A stretch of DNA of 34,876 nt, from the IMG/VR virus record IMGVR_UViG_3300020027_000025, positions 1 to 34,876 of that record. One strand, given 5' to 3'. Of this stretch, positions 15,739 to 20,773 are shown in pieces. Below the pieces are notes generated by a model. It was not told the origin of the DNA. It searched no databases and worked only from the letters and a program-made list of their open reading frames with translations. The translations under genes and the position numbers were made by a program. Position 1 is the first letter of the stretch. Every line of letters begins with the position of its first letter. This stretch comes from a virus.

Positions 15739-17301
15739 TCACGCGACCCAGTCCCGAGACTCCGAACGCTGAGTCCGGTGGCGCGTCTTCAAAACGAAGT
15801 CCGCGCCGGTGCCCACAGCGTCCAGCACGTCGTCGTGCGCGCCGCGGGGGAACGATAGGGCCTCCTCCTCGAACGGAATCTGTCGGCCGCGCAGCGCCGC
15901 GCGCTTGCGCTGGAAATGGTTCAGGAGCCGGGCGGCCCGGACGGGCTTGGGCTCGCTCTGGGTGATCAGCTCGACCGGCACCGGCATGTCGTGGTACACG
16001 GACAGCCACGTCTCCCCGCCCTGGTTGCACTCGATCAGGATGCGCCGGATCTCCGGGAACCGCTCCAGGATGGACAGCGCCAGCGCGCGGCAGGCGGCAG
16101 GCGGCAGGATCACGGCACGGGTGTGCTCGACCACGGCCATGTGGGCGGAGGGGCTGTAGGCGATCACGGCGAACGCGGTGCGGTCGGAGGTGAGCTTGGA
16201 CGTGGTGGCCGGGTCGATCGACAGCACCGCCTTGGTGATGCCGGTGACTGCCGAGCTGCGCTCACGTGCTTCGGCCAGGTCGTCGCGCGACCAGTAGTCG
16301 CCGGTGCCGGCGGGGAGGTTGCGGAAGTTCTTCTGGTACTGCCGGGTGTGTCGGATGGACGCCAGGAATTCCATGCTCCAGCGTGCCGGCCAGCACGACC
16401 GCTCGGTGCCGTCCGGCTCGACCACGATGGGCGGGTGGTAGTTGACCGTCCAGCTCTCCTCGGCGATCCACGACGCCGGCTCCTCGCCGGGCTCCAGGAC
16501 GGTCTTGACGAGTTGGTGCACGATCGAGCCGACCATGGTGGTGGTGCCGCACAGCACGACGCGGGCGAACGCGTTCAGCGGCATGATCGAGTCGGTGAGG
16601 GCGATGAGGCGCTGCCCGGCCTGGTAGGCGGAGTAGGTCTCTTCACCAGGTTCGACGTCATCGAGAAGGATCTTGTCCGGTCGGCGCTTGCCGACCTTCA
16701 TGCCCAGGTTGCCCTCATCGATTCCCTTGGCACCAAAGACAAAGCCGTTGGCCTGAATGGTCAGCTTCTTGTTGTCGCTAATCCGGCGCTTCTCGGTGAG
16801 CCGCTCCTGGGGCGCGCACAGTCCGGGGAAGTCCTTACGTAGCAACATGTTCCGGTCCAGTTCACCCTTGAACGTCTGGAGGTGCATCTGCGCTTGAGGT
16901 CCAGAGTCGGCGAACGCGGCGATGAACTTGGCGTGGCCGTGCGCCCCTGCCCACATTGGGATGATCAGGAACCACCACGTGGTCTTGCCGGTGTTGCGTG
17001 GCGCGACCTCGGCAGTCCGGTGCGCGTTCGGCGCGGTGACGGGTCGGAACCACTCCCGTGCCTCGCGTGCCCAGGCCAGGTGCATGTCGCCGATGGTGAT
17101 CCGGTTGTCGGTCTCGTCGGACCGGAGGTGGTCCTTGAGGTAGACCACGGCGAACAGCAACGGGTCCGTGAGGGTGAGCGCGCGCCGGCCGGCGGGATCG
17201 GTGAGCAGGCGCGCGTCGAACTGCGCGAACCAGGCATCGTAGTCGAACGTCGCGGCGGTGGCGGCAGGGTCGTAGGGGTCGGTCAACTTGGGGGTTGTCA
17301 T
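15739..17301 (-). CDS. terL: Terminase large subunit
   Basis: This 520-residue ATPase-nuclease packages DNA into the head. Visible motifs are Walker A APRNTGKTT at residues 100-108, Walker B KILLDDVE at 210-217 with a following Glu, the coupling CGTTT near 250, and a nuclease domain with SIDPATT near 364, IECNQGG near 440 and HDDVLDA near 500 as the acidic metal-binding residues. The ATG at 17301 has no ribosome site, and its codon is overlapped by the -35 box of a rightward promoter (17295-17300). Gene order to portal is normal. The small subunit lies 2 kb away rather than adjacent. Confidence 0.95.
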   Translation of the reverse strand: MTTPKLTDPYDPAATAATFDYDAWFAQFDARLLTDPAGRRALTLTDPLLFAVVYLKDHLRSDETDNRITIGDMHLAWAREAREWFRPVTAPNAHRTAEVAPRNTGKTTWWFLIIPMWAGAHGHAKFIAAFADSGPQAQMHLQTFKGELDRNMLLRKDFPGLCAPQERLTEKRRISDNKKLTIQANGFVFGAKGIDEGNLGMKVGKRRPDKILLDDVEPGEETYSAYQAGQRLIALTDSIMPLNAFARVVLCGTTTMVGSIVHQLVKTVLEPGEEPASWIAEESWTVNYHPPIVVEPDGTERSCWPARWSMEFLASIRHTRQYQKNFRNLPAGTGDYWSRDDLAEARERSSAVTGITKAVLSIDPATTSKLTSDRTAFAVIAYSPSAHMAVVEHTRAVILPPAACRALALSILERFPEIRRILIECNQGGETWLSVYHDMPVPVELITQSEPKPVRAARLLNHFQRKRAALRGRQIPFEEEALSFPRGAHDDVLDAVGTGADFVLKTRHRTQRSESRDWVA

Positions 17302-17335
17302 GGTGTGTCCAGGTATGTCATACTAGTCCCATGAC
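17293..17335 (+). repeat. Promoter cassette repeat, copy 1
   Basis: A 43-base segment ending in the first bases of the 17331 gene matches 17548-17590 at 37 of 43 positions by direct comparison. Both copies carry -35, spacer, -10 and start codon, so this is a duplicated promoter-plus-start unit. Confidence 0.8.
17295..17324 (+). promoter_or_regulatory. Promoter for small gene 17331, leaderless type
   Basis: TTGTCA (17295-17300) and CATACT (17319-17324) are separated by 18 bases. The ATG at 17331 is 7 bases after the -10 end, so the transcript probably begins at the start codon. Words TGTCA, TGTCC and TGTCA begin at 17296, 17306 and 17316, exactly 10 bp apart on one helix face. Confidence 0.72.
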
Positions 17336-17495
17336 CGAAACACAGTGGGACGCCAGCCGATACGACGCATGCCGGGCAGTGCTCGTGGATCTCGACACCG
17401 CGCTGATTCAGCGGATGATCGATGCCGGAGTCGCCGGCACACCCGAGGGAGTCAAGGCCATCGCCGACGAGATGGCGATCCGAAAGAGCCGCTGA
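17331..17495 (+). CDS. Small moron-like protein between terL and MuF genes
   Basis: The 54-residue product (MTETQWDASRYDACRAVLVD at the start, ending DEMAIRKSR) looks fully helical, acidic in the middle and basic at the end. I do not recognise it. It is transcribed opposite to the late operon around it, has its own promoter with the ATG at the predicted transcript start, and ends before a strong terminator at 17510-17535. This is the layout of a moron, a separately expressed gene often active in lysogeny or early infection. The first codons are the same in outline as those of the neighbouring 17586 gene, but the proteins are unrelated. Confidence 0.75.
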   Translation: MTETQWDASRYDACRAVLVDLDTALIQRMIDAGVAGTPEGVKAIADEMAIRKSR

Positions 17496-17509
17496 TCCTC
17501 CAGCACTCC

Positions 17510-17535
17510 AGCCCCGGCCAACTGGCCGGGGCTTT
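17510..17535 (+). terminator. Terminator after small gene 17331
   Basis: The arms AGCCCCGGCC (17510-17519) and GGCCGGGGCT (17524-17533) form a perfect 10-bp stem with a 4-base loop, followed by TTG. This is a good intrinsic terminator for the rightward gene. Confidence 0.8.
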
Positions 17536-17547
17536 GTGCTGCCAGGG

Positions 17548-17590
17548 GGTTGTCCTGGTATGTCCCGGTATGGCACACTAGTCTCATGAC
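17548..17590 (+). repeat. Promoter cassette repeat, copy 2
   Basis: This is the second copy of the 43-base promoter unit seen at 17293-17335, matching at 37 of 43 positions. The -10 region and the spacer are the most conserved in layout, and the start codon is at the same place. Confidence 0.8.
17550..17579 (+). promoter_or_regulatory. Promoter for small gene 17586, leaderless type
   Basis: TTGTCC (17550-17555) and CACACT (17574-17579) are 18 bases apart, and the ATG at 17586 begins 7 bases after the -10 end. TGTCC words begin at 17551 and 17561 with TGGCA at 17571, again 10 bp apart. Confidence 0.7.
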
Positions 17591-17798
17591 CTACCAGGAC
17601 GACCCGTACCGCAAGGGCGATGCCGCGAAACTGCTCAAGAAACAGATGCGAGAGCTTGCCGCAAAGAACGCCAAGGCCAAGCGGGAGCGTGCGCGCAAGG
17701 TGGCGGAGCAGGCTGGAGAGACAGAGTTCTACTGCCTGGAGTGCAAGAACGTGGGGAAGCGCGGCAAGGGTTGCGGCACCTGCGGTGCCAAGTCCTGA
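17586..17798 (+). CDS. Small zinc-ribbon-like moron protein
   Basis: The 70-residue protein has a strongly basic helical first half (residues about 10-45, rich in Lys, Arg, Ala) and a C-terminal CLEC...CGTC pattern with four Cys at about 51, 54, 64 and 67. Together they suggest a zinc ribbon with nucleic-acid-binding helices. The specific role is unknown. Like its neighbour it has its own promoter and runs against the surrounding late genes, and a perfect stem-loop (17815-17843) follows its stop. Confidence 0.78.
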   Translation: MTYQDDPYRKGDAAKLLKKQMRELAAKNAKAKRERARKVAEQAGETEFYCLECKNVGKRGKGCGTCGAKS

Positions 17799-17803
17799 CC
17801 TGA

Positions 17804-18679
17804 TCACGGCCCACCACCCGACCCGTCCGGCACGGGTCGGGTGAACGTGTCTCCGGCCTGGAGCCGGCGGCGCGCGTCCGCCTTGACTGACTTCGGCGCA
17901 TTCACCCCCGAGGACAGCAGCGACTCCGCGGCACGGCGTCGTGCTGCCTGCCCCTCGGTGTCGAGAGCCCACCCCTTGAGGATCGAACGGTCGGCCTCGC
18001 GCTTCAACGCGAGGCTGGCCTCCTCGCTGTCCCCGCGCGTCACCAACTGCAACTCGCACCGGCAGTGCGGGTGGAGCGGCGGGGAGGCGACCGGGTCGGC
18101 GTCGGTGGTGTCGCCGGCCGGGTCGTAGCTGAGGCCGCCGGGGAAATGATCACCGGGCCGGAGCAGGCGCATGCCGGCGTAGCGCAGGCAGCGCACGCAC
18201 GCGTCCCGCTCCGGCACCCACATGGCCACCTTGGACGGCGAACGGCGCGCCCGGTCGAGCACGGCGGCGTTGGCCTTGCCCACTTCGTGGTCGGAGATCA
18301 CGCCCTCCAGGCCCTTGACGAGGAGGGCGGCCTGCGCGACCACGATCAGCGCGCTGGCCAGGCTGGGCCGCTCGGCACCGAGCAGTGCCGCGGTGAACTC
18401 CCGCATTCGGCCCGTCCGGTAGGCCAACGTCTCCTGTGCCGCCTCCCGGATGGATCGGCCGGTCTCGGTGACCGCCACGGCGGTGGCGGCGCTCATGGCC
18501 CGGATGAGCTGGTCCACGATGGCGGTCAGCTCAGGGCCGGCGAGGCTCGCCGGGTTGATCGCCATGCCGGCCAGCCGCTTGCGGATCCGCTCCACGAGGT
18601 CGAGCAGCTCCCCGCCCGCCAGCCTGGTCCGTTCCTGGATCAGGTCGGCGAGCGCGTCGTGGTGCCGGGGGGCGGTCAC
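17804..18679 (-). CDS. MuF-like minor head protein
   Basis: The 291-residue product fits the phage Mu gpF / head morphogenesis family. Its hallmark is in the middle: DACVRCLRYAG at about 159-169 followed by SPPLHPHCRCEL at about 200-211, matching the C-x-x-C plus H-x-x-C-x-C pattern. The N-terminal 150 residues are helical. The protein probably sits inside the head near the portal, and relatives are sometimes ejected or carry effector domains, though none is seen here. The GTG at 18679 overlaps the stop of the upstream 57-residue gene by GTGA. It is separated from terL by the two rightward small genes. Confidence 0.85.
   Translation of the reverse strand: MTAPRHHDALADLIQERTRLAGGELLDLVERIRKRLAGMAINPASLAGPELTAIVDQLIRAMSAATAVAVTETGRSIREAAQETLAYRTGRMREFTAALLGAERPSLASALIVVAQAALLVKGLEGVISDHEVGKANAAVLDRARRSPSKVAMWVPERDACVRCLRYAGMRLLRPGDHFPGGLSYDPAGDTTDADPVASPPLHPHCRCELQLVTRGDSEEASLALKREADRSILKGWALDTEGQAARRRAAESLLSSGVNAPKSVKADARRRLQAGDTFTRPVPDGSGGGP
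17815..17843. terminator. Stem-loop between convergent genes
   Basis: The arms CACCCGACCCGT (17815-17826) and ACGGGTCGGGTG (17832-17843) form a perfect 12-bp stem with a 5-base loop. It lies 17 bases after the rightward 17586 gene and inside the 3' end of the leftward MuF-like gene, so it may act as a bidirectional terminator. Confidence 0.65.
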
Positions 18680-18849
18680 GTGATGACCCAGAAAGTCGGC
18701 CCGTGATCTTCGTCATCGTCCCACCGCTCGGTGCGGCGCACAGGGTTCCGATGGCACTCGCACCGAGGACTACTGGACGGGCATCCATCCGTCCCCGGTG
18801 CGACCACGAGCCACGACCACGGGGGGGCGTCGTTGGTGCGGGCGGTCAC
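18676..18849 (-). CDS. Small Cys-containing protein upstream of MuF gene
   Basis: The 57-residue frame starts with GTG at 18849, overlapping the upstream stop by GTGA, and its own stop overlaps the MuF GTG start the same way. These tight junctions are the main support that it is real. It has a Trp-rich beginning (APPWSWLVVAPG) and a CPSSSPRCECHRN segment with three Cys and a His that could bind one zinc. No family is recognised. A longer reading to 18993 on the same frame was rejected because it would overlap the neighbour fully. Confidence 0.65.
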   Translation of the reverse strand: MTARTNDAPPWSWLVVAPGTDGCPSSSPRCECHRNPVRRTERWDDDEDHGPTFWVIT

Positions 18850-19082
18850 GAGAAGATCACCCGCCCGCCGTACAGCTCCGCGTTCCGCAGTAGCCAGGAG
18901 AGTTCGGCAGCCCGGTAGTCCCGGATGAACCGCTCCACCTCCGTGCCGTCCTCCACACCTGGAGACCCGACCTCGCGTCCACACCGAGTGCACACGGCTC
19001 GACAGGCAAGCGCGTCATTCCGGGGCTCCGTGAGCTTGACCGGTGCGGCACAGCACGTGGTGATCACGTAGCGGGTGCTCAT
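18846..19082 (-). CDS. Small zinc-binding-like protein
   Basis: The 78-residue product carries CC at about 10-11 and a later CRAVCTRCGREV at about 27-38, a treble-clef or zinc-ribbon-like pattern, followed by a helical segment (ERFIRDYRAAELSWLLRNAE at about 50-69). It could bind nucleic acid or another phage protein. The ATG at 19082 overlaps the upstream stop by ATGA and the stop overlaps the next gene by GTGA. The function is unknown. Confidence 0.72.
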   Translation of the reverse strand: MSTRYVITTCCAAPVKLTEPRNDALACRAVCTRCGREVGSPGVEDGTEVERFIRDYRAAELSWLLRNAELYGGRVIFS

Positions 19083-19375
19083 CCCGCCCGCCCCCGGAAG
19101 TAGTCGGCTGGACCTGGCACCGGAGGACGCTGTTCCAGCCACGTGAGGGACGGCTCCTCGTCAGCGATCTCCAACCACTCCTCCGGGTCGGGCCCGGTGG
19201 TCATGGCGGACTCAATCTGGTCGGCGAGGTGCCGGAGCAGCGCGGGCAGCTCCGGCACGATGAGCGCGTCGTCGGGTCCGTGCCAGGTGCTGGGGTCCAG
19301 GTTGGCTCGACCTACCAGGACGTCGGGCCCGGACATCATCTCTTCCTCCGGCGTGAGGACCAGGTTGTACCGCAT
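19079..19375 (-). CDS. Hypothetical protein in small-terminase operon
   Basis: The 98-residue protein is not recognised. It opens MRYNLVLTPEEEMMSGPDVL and has a helix near 46-62 (LPALLRHLADQIESAM), then an acidic C-terminal half with Trp residues. The ATG at 19375 overlaps the terS stop as TGATG. A GTG at 19378 is an alternative that adds one residue. Its tight packing with its neighbours supports it as a gene. A role in packaging is possible from position only. Confidence 0.72.
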   Translation of the reverse strand: MRYNLVLTPEEEMMSGPDVLVGRANLDPSTWHGPDDALIVPELPALLRHLADQIESAMTTGPDPEEWLEIADEEPSLTWLEQRPPVPGPADYFRGRAG

Positions 19376-19944
19376 CACGCGCCCCCGTTCCTGATCTTGT
19401 CAGCGGCGGCCGCAGCGCGGGCCTGAGCTTCCCGAACCATCTCCTGGAGCTCCATGTCCTGCTGCGTGGTCTCGACCACGTCCACATGCATCTTGACCGG
19501 CGCGTCGACACCGAGCAGTTTGCGGCGTGACTCGCTGATCTTGATCAGGCGGTCGATGGCACCGAGGATCTTCCGGTCGTCCACGATCACGTGGGTGACC
19601 GGAGTGCCGTCCGGCGCGATGGCGATCACCGGCGTGCCAGGGTTGTCGAGCACGTACATGCACGCCTGCTGATACCCGTCGAGCCGGTCCAGCTCGAACT
19701 GGCGGACCTGGTCGATCAGCGGGTCTTCCCGGAGCTTGATCTCCTCCCGGAGGAGGTCGTGGACCTTGGTCCGGGAGCACTCCATGTCGTCGGCGATCTG
19801 CCGGATGGTGCGCCCGACCAGGCGGAGTTCGTAGGCGCGTGCCCGCTCAGCGGAGCGCTGGGCATCGGAGTCACCCTTGGCCCGGTGGGTGTGCGGACCG
19901 GTGCGGAGCACGAGCTGGTCCCGTCGCGTGGACATGTCCGTCAC
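19375..19944 (-). CDS. terS: Terminase small subunit
   Basis: The 189-residue protein fits the small terminase subunit, which recognises viral DNA and feeds it to the large subunit. It has a helix-turn-helix at about 36-66 (ELRLVGRTIRQIADDMECSR and following), a central helical oligomerisation region (FELDRLDGYQQACMYVL at about 83-99), and a second helical unit with DDRKILGAIDRLIKISESRR at about 121-140 before an acidic tail. The start is a GTG at 19944 overlapping the RusA stop by GTGA, or an ATG at 19935. A GGACATGTCC palindrome covers that ATG. The gene is 2 kb from terL, which is unusual. Confidence 0.8.
   Translation of the reverse strand: MTDMSTRRDQLVLRTGPHTHRAKGDSDAQRSAERARAYELRLVGRTIRQIADDMECSRTKVHDLLREEIKLREDPLIDQVRQFELDRLDGYQQACMYVLDNPGTPVIAIAPDGTPVTHVIVDDRKILGAIDRLIKISESRRKLLGVDAPVKMHVDVVETTQQDMELQEMVREAQARAAAAADKIRNGGA
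19930..19939. promoter_or_regulatory. GGACATGTCC palindrome over terS start
   Basis: This perfect 10-base palindrome contains the TGTCC word in both directions and covers the ATG at 19935. It may be chance in coding DNA, but it uses the same word as the promoter boxes elsewhere in the window. Confidence 0.35.
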
Positions 19945-20567
19945 ACTACGTCATTCGAGGCCACGGGGGGTAGCGACGGGCCGCGGTAGATGATCTGAAA
20001 CTGGTTGTGGTCGACCACCGGCACGTCGGTCACTGGCTCAATGTGGATCATGGCCCCGGTGTCCTCGCCGACCTCGGCACGCCGCTTGTGCGCGTGCACG
20101 GTGATCACCTGGGAGTCGTCGGCCCAGACGCCGGCCATGCCGATCGCGTCGAGCGTGGACCGGATCAGCTTGTCCAGGTCGGGGCGCTCGACCATCGGCT
20201 TGGTTGCCTTGCGCTGCGACTGGGGCCGGGGCATGACGAACACGAGCTTGACGACCACGGGGCCCAAGAGCGGCCAACCGGGGGGCGTACCGGTGGCTGT
20301 CGCGACCACTCCGCGATGTGCTCGCGCCTTGAACGCCGCCTTGACCGCGTCGCGCCACGGCCCGACCTTCTTGCTCATCTCGACCATGCGAATCTTGCCG
20401 CCGGGCCTCCCCGCCCCGAACGCCCGCTTGCTGCCCTGCGGACCCGGCACGCCGCCGGCCCACACCGACAGGGCCTCCCCGCCCGCCGGCTCGCAACCGG
20501 GGGGCACCGTCAGTCGATGAGCCTCGCTCCAGTCCACGAATCGGTTATTGATCTTGTTGTCAGCCAT
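19941..20567 (-). CDS. RusA-like Holliday junction resolvase
   Basis: The 208-residue product resolves four-way DNA junctions, and RusA enzymes in phages act in recombination and in clearing branched DNA before packaging. The family core is at about 131-160: RPDLDKLIRSTLDAIGMAGV followed by WADDSQVITV, with the acidic residues of the RusA catalytic set (Asp in R-P-D-L-D-K and W-A-D-D). The ATG at 20567 is chosen because AGGAG lies 6 bases upstream. A longer in-frame reading to 20699 runs through repeated TGTCCG words and would encode low-complexity sequence, so it is rejected. The gene is followed directly by terS. Confidence 0.88.
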   Translation of the reverse strand: MADNKINNRFVDWSEAHRLTVPPGCEPAGGEALSVWAGGVPGPQGSKRAFGAGRPGGKIRMVEMSKKVGPWRDAVKAAFKARAHRGVVATATGTPPGWPLLGPVVVKLVFVMPRPQSQRKATKPMVERPDLDKLIRSTLDAIGMAGVWADDSQVITVHAHKRRAEVGEDTGAMIHIEPVTDVPVVDHNQFQIIYRGPSLPPVASNDVV

Positions 20568-20597
20568 CGCGTGCTCCTGTTTGAGTGGTGCTGAACC

Positions 20598-20760
20598 TGT
20601 CCTGTCCGCTGTCCTGTCCGTTGTCCGCTCTCCCTTAGGGTCGAGCGGACAAGCGGACAGAGGGTGTCCGTCGCTTGTCCGTTGATCTCCAACGGACATC
20701 CTTTGTGCAGGTCACCACTGGTGTGTGGTTGTCCTTGTCCGTTGCGTGTCCGTGTCCGTT
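20598..20760. repeat. TGTCC(G) repeat array (putative origin/operator cluster)
   Basis: Eleven copies of TGTCC read on the plus strand start at 20598, 20603, 20610, 20615, 20622, 20665, 20676, 20730, 20736, 20747 and 20753. Three read on the minus strand (CGGACA at 20646, 20654 and 20693). The left part is a tandem 12-mer (TGTCCTGTCCG plus C or T at 20598 and 20610). TGTCCGTT and AACGGACA at 20676-20683 and 20691-20698 form a palindrome with a 7-base centre. A leftward promoter with CTGTCC, 17 bases, TAAGGG is possible. Confidence 0.8.
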
Positions 20761-20770
20761 GGAGATCAAC
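20681..20770. repeat. 18-bp perfect inverted repeat
   Basis: GTTGATCTCCAACGGACA (20681-20698) is the exact reverse complement of 20753-20770. The 54-base centre holds TGTCC words. The arms could form a long stem in RNA after the primase-helicase stop, or a cruciform in DNA at an origin. Confidence 0.8.
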
Positions 20771-20773
20771 ATC

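Larger units (their letters stand above)
20568..20773. other. Repeat-rich noncoding gap between primase-helicase and RusA
   Basis: This 206-base gap holds no gene that I support. It contains 14 copies of TGTCC, most as TGTCCG or TGTCCGTT, plus two long complementary arms. Compared with the tight packing elsewhere, the size of the gap and the repeats suggest an origin, an operator array, or both. Confidence 0.75.

Noticed and set aside
20568-20699. N-terminal extension of the RusA gene through the TGTCCG words
   Set aside because: The extension is low-complexity Asp, Arg and Thr repeats, and the ATG at 20567 has a well-spaced AGGAG site.
20598-20760. CRISPR array
   Set aside because: Repeats are 5-12 bases, unevenly spaced and in both directions, with no equal spacers and no cas genes. 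The nearby RecB-like nuclease is not evidence of CRISPR.
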